This document shows, piece by piece, positions 18,799 to 30,839 of a stretch of 64,000 bases of DNA (positions are counted from its first letter, which is position 1; every line of letters begins with the position of its first letter). The translations under genes were made by a program, and so were the position numbers. The notes under the pieces are model-generated. The model was not told the origin of the DNA. It was given only the letters and a program-made list of their open reading frames with translations, and did no database searches. The stretch is from NCBI RefSeq assembly GCF_014206815.1, contig NZ_JACHNP010000001.1, forward strand, positions 1,330,456 to 1,394,455, given 5' to 3'. The DNA is from Xanthomonas sp. F10. Lineage in GTDB: Bacteria > Pseudomonadota > Gammaproteobacteria > Xanthomonadales > Xanthomonadaceae.

Positions 18799-19851
18799 TC
18801 ACGGTTGGGCCGCCTTCCCCGCACCGCTGGCGCGGTCGACGAAGGCGTTGGTGTAGGTCTTGGACAGATCGATGTCCGCGCGCGCCACGTCCTTGTTGAA
18901 CTCGCGCAGCACGGTCAACGGCGTTTCCAGGTCGGCGGCGACGAAGCGCCCGTCGCGGGTGAAGATGGCGCGGGCGTTCTCCACCGCCCGCGCATAGGTA
19001 GCGCGGTCGCCGGAGACATAGGCATCGGGCAAGGCCGCGACGATCTCCTCGGCGGAGTGGTCGGCGATGAAGCGCAGCGCCATCTGCTCGGCACGCACGA
19101 TCTTCTCCGCATCCTGCGGCCGCTGCTCCAGGAAGCTGCGGTTGGCGTACATCACCGAGGTCGGGTACAGCCCGCCGTAGACCTGGCGCGCACCGGCATC
19201 GCTGCGCGCATCGATCAGGATCCTGCCGATCTTGCGCTCGCTGATCAGGGTCGCCGCCGGATCGTAGTTGACCAGCAGGTCGATCTTGCCCTGCTCCAGC
19301 GCCGCCACTGCGGTCGCGCCGGAGCCGACGCCGATCAAGGACACCGCACGCTCGGCGATGCCGTTGCGCGAGAGGTAATGGCGCACGAAGAAATCGGACG
19401 ATGAGCCCGGCGCGGTGATGCCGACCTTCAGTCCCTTGATGGTCTGCGGCCTGGCCGGATCGAAGGCGGTGTCGTTGCGCCCGGCCAGCACCAGCCCGGA
19501 ATTGCGCGAGAGCAGCACGAAGGCGACCACGTCCTTGCGCTTGGACTGCATCTGGATGGTGTGGTCGTAGAAACCCACCGCCACGTCGGTGGAGTTGGCC
19601 ACCAAGGCCTGCAGCACCTTGGAGCCGCCCTGGGCGAAGTTCTCGGTCTTGACCTTGACCCCGACCTGGTCGAAATAGCCATTGGCGTCGGCGATGAAGA
19701 ACGGCAGGTTGTTGAGATTGTAGGACCCGACGCTGATGCGCACGGGCGTGGCGTCGGCGCTCGCCGCATCGCCGCCGCCCTTGCCGCAGGCGGTGAGGAG
19801 CAGCAGGCCGGCCGCGGCGAGCGCCGCGGTGAAGAACGTTCTGGACAACAT
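18799..19851 (-). CDS. Substrate-binding lipoprotein of the ABC importer (NMT1/SsuA-like)
   Basis: Protein of 350 residues. The signal peptide ends in a lipobox LLLTACG, with Cys22 as the expected lipidated residue, which anchors it to the membrane facing the periplasm. The mature part shows the class-II periplasmic-binding fold of the NMT1/SsuA group: VRISVGSYNLNNLPFFIADANGYF at the start, then GLKVGITAPGSSSDFF and a VNYDPAATLI stretch. GGAGGG precedes the ATG. The ligand is not evident; relatives bind sulfonates, pyrimidine precursors and aromatic carboxylates. It follows the PrpF-like gene by 83 bases, so the substrate may be an acid processed by that enzyme. Confidence 0.9.
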   Translation of the reverse strand: MLSRTFFTAALAAAGLLLLTACGKGGGDAASADATPVRISVGSYNLNNLPFFIADANGYFDQVGVKVKTENFAQGGSKVLQALVANSTDVAVGFYDHTIQMQSKRKDVVAFVLLSRNSGLVLAGRNDTAFDPARPQTIKGLKVGITAPGSSSDFFVRHYLSRNGIAERAVSLIGVGSGATAVAALEQGKIDLLVNYDPAATLISERKIGRILIDARSDAGARQVYGGLYPTSVMYANRSFLEQRPQDAEKIVRAEQMALRFIADHSAEEIVAALPDAYVSGDRATYARAVENARAIFTRDGRFVAADLETPLTVLREFNKDVARADIDLSKTYTNAFVDRASGAGKAAQP

Positions 19852-19934
19852 CGATCCCTCCCAGGATTGAAGCGTGTGCGTTGTCGGTCGCGACGCCGTG
19901 CGTGCATGCAGGCGCCGGGCCGGTTCAGGTCATG

Positions 19935-21041
19935 TCAGGCCGCGGAGATCCATTGGCGGGCCTCGGTGGACATGGGCGAGGTCGCGAAGACCCGCCCTTC
20001 GAACAGCCGGCGGGCGGTGCGCACCACGCTGGCGACGATCGGCGCATCGGCCGCGGTGCGGCTCAATCCCACCTCCAGGGCGCCGCTCGGATGTTCAAGG
20101 ACGACGTGGCGCGGCAGCGCCGCATCGCCGACGAAGACGTTGGCCAGGGTGCCCGGCGTGGCCGCCGCGGTGGCGATGCCGACCGCGCCGGTGATGGCCA
20201 GCGCGGTGTGGCACTGCTGCGGCATGAAATAGCGCACCTGCAGGTCCCCGCCATGCTGCGGTGCCGACAGCAGCACCGGCTTGGGAATCACCTTGCTGCC
20301 GGGATCGGCGATGCCCATGCGTGCGCCGGCCTGGACCCGCAGCCCCTCCAGCCGCGCCAGCAGCGCGGCATCGGCATTCAGCTCGGCAGGCGAGGCATCG
20401 CCGCGCACGCCGAGATCGGTGGCGCGCAGCAACATCATCGGCATGGCGCAATCCACCAGACTGGTCACGACACCGTCGATGGTGTCCTGCGCCTGCCCGC
20501 TCGGCAACAGCTTGCCGGTGCGTGCGCCGGCCGCGTCCAGGAACGACAGCCAGATCGGCGCCGCCGCGCCGGGCGCCCCGGCGATGCGCGTCTCGCCGCG
20601 GTACACCACCCGGCCGTGCGGGGTTTCCATCGTGGCCACGATCAGCTTGCCGGTATTGACGTTGTGGATGCGCACCTGGGTGCGCGGATGCTGCGCCTGC
20701 ACCAGCCCGCGCTCGATCGCGTACGGCGCCACCGCCGCCAGCATGTTGCCGCAGTTGGGCGAGGTGTCCACCACCTGCTGGTCGACCCGCACCTGCGCGA
20801 ACAGATAGTCCACGTCGGCGTCGGCGCGGCTGGAACGGTCGACGATGGCGACCTTGCTGGTCAGCGCGTTGCCGCCGCCGATGCCGTCGATCTGCAGCGG
20901 ATGACCGGCGCCCATCACCTCCAGCAACAGGCGGTCGCGGCGGGCGGGATCGGCCGGCAGGTCCGGCGCGAAGAAGAACGGCCCCTTGGAGGTGCCGCCG
21001 CGCATGAGCACGCAGGGAATGCCGAGCAGATCGTTGGACAT
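19935..21041 (-). CDS. PrpF-family isomerase, possibly 4-oxalomesaconate tautomerase (GalD-like)
   Basis: Cytoplasmic protein of 368 residues of the PrpF family, two-domain epimerase-fold enzymes that shift double bonds in unsaturated polycarboxylic acids. It begins with the hallmark PCVLMRGGTSKG, then QIDGIGGGNALTSKVAIV, SPNCGNMLAAV and a late CHTALAITGAV stretch. From memory it resembles GalD of gallate degradation about as well as PrpF of the methylcitrate cycle. No gallate dioxygenase or methylcitrate genes are in the window. No clear ribosome-binding site is seen. It heads a probable operon with an ABC importer and a porin and is divergent from a LysR regulator. Confidence 0.8.
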   Translation of the reverse strand: MSNDLLGIPCVLMRGGTSKGPFFFAPDLPADPARRDRLLLEVMGAGHPLQIDGIGGGNALTSKVAIVDRSSRADADVDYLFAQVRVDQQVVDTSPNCGNMLAAVAPYAIERGLVQAQHPRTQVRIHNVNTGKLIVATMETPHGRVVYRGETRIAGAPGAAAPIWLSFLDAAGARTGKLLPSGQAQDTIDGVVTSLVDCAMPMMLLRATDLGVRGDASPAELNADAALLARLEGLRVQAGARMGIADPGSKVIPKPVLLSAPQHGGDLQVRYFMPQQCHTALAITGAVGIATAAATPGTLANVFVGDAALPRHVVLEHPSGALEVGLSRTAADAPIVASVVRTARRLFEGRVFATSPMSTEARQWISAA

Positions 21042-21145
21042 GGTGTAGATTGATGCGCCATTAAGATGAATGTCTTCGTCTGATTCGATACTGGCATGAC
21101 CCCAATTGATCTGTGAATTGCTAACTTTTGGATGATTGATTACCC
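21042..21145. promoter_or_regulatory. AT-rich divergent regulatory region between the prpF-like gene and lysR
   Basis: This 104-base gap between divergent genes is markedly more AT-rich than its surroundings and must hold both promoters. Several T-N11-A arrangements that LysR proteins can bind are present, for example around ATGTCTTCGTCTGAT, but they are too degenerate to fix an operator. No confident -35/-10 pair was found. Confidence 0.45.
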
Positions 21146-22048
21146 ATGAGCATCAATTGCGAAATCCTCGACCTGCGCGCGTTCCTGCTCGTGGCCGAGA
21201 CGCGCAGCTTCCATCGCGCCGCCGAGGCGCTGCACATGTCGCAGCCGGCGCTGAGCCGGCGCATCCAGAAGCTGGAACAGGCGGTCGGGTCGCCGCTGCT
21301 GGAACGCACCACCCGCAGCGTGGCCACCACCGCCATCGGCGAGAACCTGCTGCCGCTGGTGCGGCGCATGATCGAGGAGTTCGACGGCTCGCTGTTCTCG
21401 GTGCGCGGCCACGACGATGCGCGCGGCGCCACCGTCACCATCGCCTGCCTGCCGACCGCCGCGTTCTACTTCCTGCCCAGCGTGATGGCACGCTTCCGCG
21501 AGGCGCATCCGCATGTGCGCTTCCGCATCCTCGACATTCCCGCCACCGAGGGCCTGCAGGCGGTGGAACGCGGCGAGGTCGAGTTCGGCATCAACTTCAT
21601 GGGCGCCAACGATCCCAACCTGGATTTCGACGTGCTCGCCGAAGATCCCTTCGTGCTGGCCTGCCGCCGCGACCATCCATTGGCGAAGAAACGCCGGATC
21701 GAATGGGCCGACCTCGCCCAGCACCAGTTGATCACCGTGCACCGCACCAGCGGCAACCGCACCCTGCTCGACGGCGCGCTGGCGCGCGAGAACCTGAAGC
21801 TGAGCTGGCACTACGAAGTGACCCACCTGTCCACCTCGCTGGGCATGGTCGAAGCCGGCATCGGCGTGTCGGTGCTGCCGAAAATGGCCACGCCCGACGG
21901 CGAGCATCCGATCCTGGTGACCCGGCCGATCGGCAACCCCGTGGTCTCGCGCACCATCGGCATCGTGCGCCGGCGCAGCGCGCTGCTCTCGCCCAGCGCC
22001 GAGCGTTTCCTGCAGATGCTGATGAGCCGCTGGCGCGGCAAGCCGTGA
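21146..22048 (+). CDS. LysR-type transcriptional regulator
   Basis: DNA-binding regulator of 300 residues. The N-terminal winged helix-turn-helix (about 1-60) is canonical: [32 protein letters not shown]. The effector-binding domain (about 90-295) has the usual two-lobe pattern. LysR proteins usually control the divergent gene in response to a pathway metabolite. Here that is the PrpF-like operon with its importer and porin, so the effector is probably the imported acid or an intermediate. No clear ribosome-binding site; the start was chosen because the helix-turn-helix begins a few residues later. Confidence 0.93.
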   Translation: MSINCEILDLRAFLLVAETRSFHRAAEALHMSQPALSRRIQKLEQAVGSPLLERTTRSVATTAIGENLLPLVRRMIEEFDGSLFSVRGHDDARGATVTIACLPTAAFYFLPSVMARFREAHPHVRFRILDIPATEGLQAVERGEVEFGINFMGANDPNLDFDVLAEDPFVLACRRDHPLAKKRRIEWADLAQHQLITVHRTSGNRTLLDGALARENLKLSWHYEVTHLSTSLGMVEAGIGVSVLPKMATPDGEHPILVTRPIGNPVVSRTIGIVRRRSALLSPSAERFLQMLMSRWRGKP

Positions 22049-22123
22049 CACGAGCGCTACATCTGAACGTGTAAGCTTCCGCCCGACGCCTTGGGCCGCC
22101 GCGCCTTCCGGCCGCGCCGCAAC

Positions 22124-22140
22124 GCGGCGCAACGCCGGCA
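22124..22140. repeat. GC hairpin between lysR and acnA
   Basis: GCGCCGC-AAC-GCGGCGC is a perfect 7-bp palindrome without a T-run, in the 169-base gap before acnA. It may slow transcription from lysR; not a typical terminator. Confidence 0.4.
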
Positions 22141-22217
22141 ACGCAACGTCCCGGCACTCGCAAGCAGGCTCGCGAAAGCGCGCCAATGCAAGCCATCCGC
22201 AATCAGGAGTTCCCCGC

Positions 22218-24977
<2,760 letters not shown>

Positions 24978-25262
24978 CCGACCCTGCGGTTTCCGGCAGC
25001 GGAAGCCCGGCCCCCGCGCCAGCGCGGGGGCGCTGCGCCGGCACGCGAACCCATGGTTCGCAAGCGTGCCGGCTCGCCCACCACGGCGGCCTGCTGCAGT
25101 ACGTGCTCCGGCAGTTGGCTGCGCGCTGACCGACCCCGCGGTTTCCGGCAGCGGAAGCCCGGCCCCGCGCCAGCGTGGGGGCGCTGCGCCGGCGCGCGAA
25201 CCCATGGTTCGCAAGCGTGCCGGCTCGCCCACCACGGCGGCCTGCTGCGGTAAGTGCTCCGG

Positions 25263-25880
25263 ACGTTTGGCAGCACAGCCCAGCTCGCTTGTCGGTTTCC
25301 GGCGGCGAAAGCGCGACCCTAGTGGCGGCTATTGCACTGCGCAGCACAGCGGGCAGCGAAATGGCCATGTCCAGTTACTCATCCGTAGCCACGACCTCCG
25401 TTGCTGTTGCTGTTGCGTTTGCTCCTGCTCTTCCGGGTTCCCTTCCGAAGCGGCGGCCAGCCCGGGGAAAAACCCCGAAGGGGCGGCGCACATGGACGTG
25501 CGCCGTCCGCGGCAGGGGCAGGATGCCCCTTCCGCGGATCCCCGGGCTGGACGCGGGCCCGGAGGGCGCAGCGCGTAGGGCGCGTAGGCAGGGTGTGCTT
25601 GACCAGCCTTCGGCTGTGGTAAAGCGCTTCTTTTGGTTACTTTTCTTTGCACAAGCAAAGAAAAGTGACTCGCCGCCAGGCGAAAGCTTTGCGTTGCAAT
25701 TCCACGGTGCCAGCACTTATCGGAGCGTTCCAAACGCTCAGCCTGCAGCCTGCCACCACCAGAAACCAACGACTCCCCGCCACCACCACCCCGCCCCTGT
25801 TCGCCTTTACCCTACGGAACGGTATGCTCCCATTACGGGATTCCGGCGGATACTGTCCGCTGCGCGCCCATCAATACATT
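25263..25880. repeat. Palindrome-rich intergenic element upstream of rpfB
   Basis: This stretch of about 620 bases has no supported gene. It contains a short TTGCTG run (25403-25420), GGCGCAC...GTGCGCC (25486-25505), a 31-base near-perfect palindrome (CCGCGG 25507-25512, AGGGGCA 25514-25520 and their complements to 25537), and a 34-base hairpin at 25636-25669. That hairpin has a 15-bp stem with one T:G mismatch and loop ACAA. From memory, similar blocks recur between genes in xanthomonad genomes. Weak -35/-10-like boxes (TTCGCC, 17 bases, TATGCT at 25823) could serve rpfB. Confidence 0.6.
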
Positions 25881-25895
25881 TCCTGGAGGGGGAAT

Positions 25896-27581
25896 ATGAG
25901 TCTGGATCGTCCGTGGTTGCAGAGTTATCCGGCCGGCGTTGGCGCCGACATCAACGTCGACGAGTACCGCTCCGTCGCCGCGGTTTTCGAAAGCTCCGTG
26001 GCCAAGTTCGGAGACCGCCCCGCCTACTGCAACTTCGGCAAGACCCTGACCTACCGCGAGGCCGGCGAACTGGCCCGGCAATTCGCCGGCTACCTGCTCG
26101 GCGAACTGCAACTCAAGAAGGGCGACCGCGTCGCCCTGATGATGCCCAACTGCCTGCAATACCCCATCGCCACCTTCGGCGTGCTGCTGGCCGGCATGAC
26201 CGTGGTCAACGTCAATCCGCTCTACACCCCGCGCGAACTGCGCCACCAACTGATCGACTCCGGCGCCAGCGCGCTGGTGGTGATCGACAACTTCGGCACC
26301 ACCGTGCAGGAAGTGCTGGCCGACACGCCCGTCAAGCAGGTCATCACCACCGGCCTGGGTGACATGCTCGGCTTCCCCAAGGGCCCCTTGGTCAACTTCG
26401 TCCTGAAGTACGTCAAGAAGCTGGTGCCGGACTACGACATTCCCAATGCGATCCGCTTCCGTGACGCGCTGACCCTCGGCCGCCTGCACACGCTGCCGCC
26501 GATCGACATCGCACCGGACGACATCGCCTTCCTGCAATACACCGGCGGCACCACCGGCGTGGCCAAGGGCGCCATGCTGACCCACCGCAACCTGGTCGCC
26601 AACATGCTGCAGGCCGGCGCCTGGATCGCGGCAACCGGCAAGCTGGAGGAAGGCAAGGAAGTCATCATCACCGCGCTGCCGCTGTACCACATCTTCGCAC
26701 TGACCGCGAACGGGCTGGTCTTCATGAAGCTCGGCGGACTCAACCACCTGATCAGCAATCCGCGCGACATGCCGGGCTTCGTCAAGGAACTGCAGAAGAC
26801 CCGCTTCACCGCCTTCACCGGCGTCAATACCTTGTTCAACGGCCTGCTCAACACGCCGGGCTTCGACAAGGTGGACTTCTCCTCGCTGAAGTTCACCCTC
26901 GGCGGCGGCATGGCGGTGCAACGTGCGGTGGCCGAGCGCTGGAAGCAGGTCACCGGCGTCACCCTGGTCGAGGCCTACGGCCTCACCGAAACCTCGCCGG
27001 CGGCCTGCATCAACCCGCTGACCCTGACCGAATACAACGGCGCGATCGGCCTGCCGATCCCCTCCACCGACGCCTGCGTGAAGGATGACCAGGGGCAGAT
27101 CCTGGCGCATGGCGAGGTCGGCGAGCTGTGCATCCGCGGGCCGCAGGTGATGAAGGGCTACTGGCGCCGGCCGGAAGAAACCGCCAGCGCCATCGATGCC
27201 GACGGCTGGCTGCACACCGGCGACATGGCGCGGATGGATCCGCAGGGCTTCTTCTATATCGTCGACCGCAAGAAGGACATGATCCTGGTGTCCGGCTTCA
27301 ACGTGTATCCGAACGAAGTCGAGGACGTCATCGCGATGATGCCGGGCGTGCTCGAAGTGGCCGCGGTCGGCGTGCCCGACGAGAAATCCGGCGAAGTGGT
27401 CAAGGTGGTCATCGTCAAGAAGGACCCCAACCTCACCGCCGAGGACGTCAAGGCCCACGCCCGCGCCAACCTCACCGGCTACAAGCATCCGCGCATCGTC
27501 GAGTTCCGCAAGGAGCTGCCCAAGACCAACGTCGGCAAGATCCTGCGGCGCGAGCTGCGCGACGCGCCGCCGCCGCAATAA
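25896..27581 (+). CDS. rpfB: RpfB, long-chain fatty acyl-CoA ligase (FadD family)
   Basis: Enzyme of 561 residues that activates fatty acids to acyl-CoA. In Xanthomonas, RpfB is linked to DSF signal processing and turnover. Adenylate-forming motifs are intact: P-loop [48 protein letters not shown] and the late catalytic Lys in [13 protein letters not shown] chose the ATG at 25896 because GGAGGGGGA lies just upstream and the length matches the family; an open frame extends 83 codons further into repeat DNA and is not credible. rpfF follows after 149 bases on the same strand. Confidence 0.96.
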   Translation: MSLDRPWLQSYPAGVGADINVDEYRSVAAVFESSVAKFGDRPAYCNFGKTLTYREAGELARQFAGYLLGELQLKKGDRVALMMPNCLQYPIATFGVLLAGMTVVNVNPLYTPRELRHQLIDSGASALVVIDNFGTTVQEVLADTPVKQVITTGLGDMLGFPKGPLVNFVLKYVKKLVPDYDIPNAIRFRDALTLGRLHTLPPIDIAPDDIAFLQYTGGTTGVAKGAMLTHRNLVANMLQAGAWIAATGKLEEGKEVIITALPLYHIFALTANGLVFMKLGGLNHLISNPRDMPGFVKELQKTRFTAFTGVNTLFNGLLNTPGFDKVDFSSLKFTLGGGMAVQRAVAERWKQVTGVTLVEAYGLTETSPAACINPLTLTEYNGAIGLPIPSTDACVKDDQGQILAHGEVGELCIRGPQVMKGYWRRPEETASAIDADGWLHTGDMARMDPQGFFYIVDRKKDMILVSGFNVYPNEVEDVIAMMPGVLEVAAVGVPDEKSGEVVKVVIVKKDPNLTAEDVKAHARANLTGYKHPRIVEFRKELPKTNVGKILRRELRDAPPPQ

Positions 27582-27592
27582 GCAGGTCCGAC

Positions 27593-27611
27593 GGGCGCCC
27601 ACGCGGCGCCC
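27593..27611. repeat. Hairpin in the rpfB-rpfF gap
   Basis: GGGCGCC-CACGC-GGCGCCC is a 7-bp perfect stem 12 bases after the rpfB stop, with no T-run. It may mark the rpfB 3' end or modulate read-through into rpfF. Confidence 0.45.
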
Positions 27612-27730
27612 GCGCAAGCGCTGGCGGGCCGAATTCCGGCCGCGGCACCCGGGTGTAGCATCCGCCGGGTGGAAACGCATTCGCCCGCTGCGCCACGCCA
27701 TCTCCGCGGGCGTCTTTCCGAGAGCCCGCC

Positions 27731-28603
27731 ATGAGCATGACCGACACGCTGCCCTGTACCCGCGCCTATTCCAGCATCCGTATCGATGCGGACGACGACG
27801 ACGATAGCCACTGGTTGTACATGCATGCAGGCAACGCCGCGACACAACGGCCCTGCTTCCATCCCACGTTGATGCGCGAGATGCACAGCTATCTCGCGTC
27901 CCTCAGCCAGCCCCGCACCCTGGCGTCGGCGCGGCTGGGCAGCCTGGTGCTGGCGTCCGATGGCAGTGCGTTCAACCTCGGCGGTGATCTGGAACTGTTC
28001 GGCCACTACATCCGCCGCCGCGATCGCGCCGGGCTGATGGCCTACGCGACAAGCTGCATCGATGGCGTACACCGTTTCCACGAGGGACTTGGCGGCAGTT
28101 TCCGCACCATCGCCCTGCTGCAAGGCGATGCGCTCGGCGGCGGCCTGGAAATGGCGCTGTCGTGCCACCTGATCGTGGCCGAAGAGGATGTCGGCATGGG
28201 CCTGCCGGAAATCATGTTCGGCCTGTTCCCCGGCATGGGCGCGTATTCGTTCCTCAGCCGCCGCATCGCACCGCATGCCGCGGAAAAGCTCATCCTGGGA
28301 GGTCACGTTTTCAGCAGCCAGGAGATGCATGCCATGGGCATCGTCGACGTGCTGGTGCCCAAGGGCCAGGGCAAGGACGCGGTGCGCGACCTGATCCAGC
28401 AGCAGCGGCGCGCGCCGCTGGCGCATCTGGCGATGAATGCGATGCGCAAGGTGGTGCAGCCTGTGCGCCGCGAAGAATTGCTCGCGGTGACGGAAATCTG
28501 GGTGGACGCCGCGCTGGCTCTGGGCGAAAAGTCGCTGCGGACGATGGATCGGCTGGTGCGTGCACAGCTCCGACGCGCCCAGGCGGGCGTCTTTGCCGCC
28601 TGA
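27731..28603 (+). CDS. rpfF: RpfF, DSF synthase (crotonase family)
   Basis: Enzyme of 290 residues that makes the cis-2-unsaturated fatty acid signal DSF from acyl-ACP, by dehydratase and thioesterase activity. The crotonase fold is evident from VLASDGSAFNLGGDL, the oxyanion stretch QGDALGGGLEMALSCH and the C-terminal GEKSLRTMDRLVRAQ. The two catalytic glutamates correspond to Glu140 (GLEMA) and Glu160 (GLPEIM), equivalent to Glu141/Glu161 of X. campestris. The N-terminal segment with five consecutive Asp (21-25) differs strongly from the X. campestris protein as I remember it. The gene converges on rpfC across a 54-base gap containing a hairpin. Confidence 0.96.
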   Translation: MSMTDTLPCTRAYSSIRIDADDDDDSHWLYMHAGNAATQRPCFHPTLMREMHSYLASLSQPRTLASARLGSLVLASDGSAFNLGGDLELFGHYIRRRDRAGLMAYATSCIDGVHRFHEGLGGSFRTIALLQGDALGGGLEMALSCHLIVAEEDVGMGLPEIMFGLFPGMGAYSFLSRRIAPHAAEKLILGGHVFSSQEMHAMGIVDVLVPKGQGKDAVRDLIQQQRRAPLAHLAMNAMRKVVQPVRREELLAVTEIWVDAALALGEKSLRTMDRLVRAQLRRAQAGVFAA

Positions 28604-28630
28604 GCCCTGGCGTTGCTCTCGGCAATGGGG

Positions 28631-28656
28631 GATGACCCGGCTCAGCGCCGGGCATC
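28631..28656. terminator. Hairpin terminator between convergent rpfF and rpfC
   Basis: GATG-a-CCCGGC / GCCGGG-CATC forms a 10-bp stem with one bulged base and a 5-base loop, filling most of the convergent gap. No clear T-run on either side, so its efficiency is uncertain. Confidence 0.5.
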
Positions 28657-28657
28657 C

Positions 28658-30838
28658 TCAGCGCAGTTCGCCGTCCTGCACGGCGCTCTGCCGTGCACGC
28701 AGATCCAGGGCCTCGCGGCCTTCGGTCAGGCTGGCGTTGAGCGCCATCAGCCGTGCCCGCCACTCGCTGCGCACCTGCCATTCCGGCATCTGCATCAATT
28801 CGCCGCCAAGGCTGGCGAGCCGTACCAGGCCGAGATTGCTGGCGACGCCCTTGATCGCATGCGCGTGTTCGCGCAGGCGTTCCCAGTGCTCGGCTTCACC
28901 GGCGATCTGCATGCCACCGAGGCAGCCTTCGGCATCGTTGAGGCACTGCGAGATGAATTCGCGTTCGAACCCGTCGCCCATGCCGAGCCCGGCGAGTTCG
29001 TCCAGGACCGACGCATCCAGCACCCCTTCGCTCGACACCGCAATCTGCCGCACGCCGGTCTCGCTGCCCGCACGCAGGCGCCCCTCCATGGCGATATCGG
29101 AAAGCGTGTCCAGCAACCGGTTGGCCACCACCGGCTTGGCCAGGAAGGTGCGGGCGCCGGCCTGCTCGCAGCGCTGGATCGACTCGGGGGTCACATCGGC
29201 GCTGAGCACCACGACGGGCGTGCGTGGCCCGCCGGCCTGCATCACCCGCAACTGCCGCAGCATGTCCAGGCCGCTCATGCCGGGCATGTGCAGGTCGACG
29301 ATCACCGCATCGAACTCGCTCTCGGCCAGCGCATCCAGCACCGCCTCCGCGCCGTCGACGCAGATGGCGCGATGGCCGGCCTTCTGCAGCATACGCTGCA
29401 GCACCATGCGGTTGGCGGCGTGGTCGTCGGCGACCAGGATGCGCATGCCACGCACCCGCGCACGGTGGCGCAGGAACGGGTCGGAGAACGCGATGACGTT
29501 GCCGTTGGTGTCGAACTCCTCGGCCGCCGTCGGCACGCTCGCCGCCGGCGCGCCGATCTCCGCCGATGCCGGTACCGCCGCTGCGACGAATGGCAGTTCG
29601 AACCAGAAGTGGCTGCCGCGCGGGGCATTCTCCTGATAACCGATGCTGCCCCCCATTGCCTCGACCAGGCCCTTGGCGATCGTGGTGCCCAGGCCGCTGC
29701 CTTCGTAGCGGCGCGCCAGGCCGACGTCGGCCTGTTCGAACGCCTCGAACAGGCGCGGCCGCATGTCCGGCGTCACCCCGATCCCGGTATCGACGATGTC
29801 GAAACTCAGGCGCTTCGGCTGCCCCTGCTCGTTCTTGTGCAGGCGCACCCGGATATCGACCCGGCCGGTCTCGGTGAACTTGATGGCGTTACCGGCCAGG
29901 TTCAGCAGCACCTGGCGCAGATGACCCGGATCGCCGGACAGATAGTCCGGCACGTCGGGAGCGACATCCACCTGGTAGTCCAGGCGCTTGGCCCGCGCCT
30001 GCGGCTGCAGGATCAGGCTGATTCCTTCCAGGGTTTCGCGCAGCGAGAAATCGCGCTTGTCGAGCCGCAGCTTGCCGGCCTCGATCGCGGAAATGTCCAG
30101 CACTTCCTCCACCAGCGACAGCAGGCTGCGCGCGGAGGCCTGGATGGTGTTGACGCACTCGCGCTGCTCGGCGTCCAGCCGCGTCGTCGCCAGCACCTCG
30201 GTCATGCCCGACAGGCCGTTCAACGGGGTACGGAACTCATGGCTCATGTTGGCCAGGAAGCGGCTCTTGGCCTCGCTGGCGCGGCGCGCCTCGGCGGTCG
30301 TCGAGGTCAATTGCCGCAGCAGCCCGGACAGATACAGCGGGATGGCGGCCAGGCCGACCAGCAGGCCGATGCCCAGCCCACGATTGGCGATCCAGTAGTC
30401 GCTGGTCATCAGCGTGATGCTGAAACTGGCCACCGCCATGGCCACGGCCAGGTACAGGTAGCGGTTGCCGTAGCGCAGGCCGTTGCCGATGGTGACCCAC
30501 ATGATGACGACGTAGATGCAGGCCATCGGTTCGCCGATCGCGCTCATCGCCATCGACATGAGCCCGTAGTCGGCCACCATGCCGATGATCCGGCGCATGT
30601 CCGAGCGCTGCGGCCGGCCCAAGATCCAGGTCATCAAGGCCAGGGCCACCGCCTGCGAGATCAGGGTCAGGCCGATGACGTAGGCGCGCTGCCGCGGGGC
30701 GATGTCCCAGGTGTGCGAGAACGACAGTTCGTACGCCAGGATCAGCGCGACCATGCAGATGCGGACGAAGGCCTGGCCGTGCTCGGTATCCTTGCGCTCC
30801 GCGAACCGTTGCCGCACCCAGCTGATCGCCGAGATCAT
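28658..30838 (-). CDS. rpfC: RpfC, DSF sensor hybrid histidine kinase
   Basis: Inner-membrane hybrid sensor kinase of 726 residues. About five membrane helices occupy the first 175 residues. They are followed by HisKA with His200 (NMSHEFRTPLNG), the HATPase domain (GNAIKFT, DTGIGV, GSGLGTTI), a receiver with Asp515 (IVDLHMPGMSG) and a C-terminal HPt with His660 (HAIKGVASNLG). RpfC senses DSF, phosphorylates RpfG through this relay, and restrains RpfF by protein contact. The ATG is one base after the rpfG stop with GGAG upstream, so both are made from one transcript. No rpfH gene intervenes, unlike X. campestris. Confidence 0.97.
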   Translation of the reverse strand: MISAISWVRQRFAERKDTEHGQAFVRICMVALILAYELSFSHTWDIAPRQRAYVIGLTLISQAVALALMTWILGRPQRSDMRRIIGMVADYGLMSMAMSAIGEPMACIYVVIMWVTIGNGLRYGNRYLYLAVAMAVASFSITLMTSDYWIANRGLGIGLLVGLAAIPLYLSGLLRQLTSTTAEARRASEAKSRFLANMSHEFRTPLNGLSGMTEVLATTRLDAEQRECVNTIQASARSLLSLVEEVLDISAIEAGKLRLDKRDFSLRETLEGISLILQPQARAKRLDYQVDVAPDVPDYLSGDPGHLRQVLLNLAGNAIKFTETGRVDIRVRLHKNEQGQPKRLSFDIVDTGIGVTPDMRPRLFEAFEQADVGLARRYEGSGLGTTIAKGLVEAMGGSIGYQENAPRGSHFWFELPFVAAAVPASAEIGAPAASVPTAAEEFDTNGNVIAFSDPFLRHRARVRGMRILVADDHAANRMVLQRMLQKAGHRAICVDGAEAVLDALAESEFDAVIVDLHMPGMSGLDMLRQLRVMQAGGPRTPVVVLSADVTPESIQRCEQAGARTFLAKPVVANRLLDTLSDIAMEGRLRAGSETGVRQIAVSSEGVLDASVLDELAGLGMGDGFEREFISQCLNDAEGCLGGMQIAGEAEHWERLREHAHAIKGVASNLGLVRLASLGGELMQMPEWQVRSEWRARLMALNASLTEGREALDLRARQSAVQDGELR

Positions 30839-30839
30839 G

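Noticed and set aside
24978-25578. Short open frames rich in Arg, Ala and Pro downstream of acnA
   Set aside because: They translate repeat copies and palindromes in all frames without a ribosome-binding site or family match.
25647-25895. Extension of the rpfB reading frame by 83 codons upstream
   Set aside because: It reads through a hairpin repeat; a strong ribosome-binding site and the family length support the ATG at 25896.
30839-30839. Possible rpfH remnant between rpfG and rpfC
   Set aside because: Only one base separates the two genes, so no remnant can exist there.
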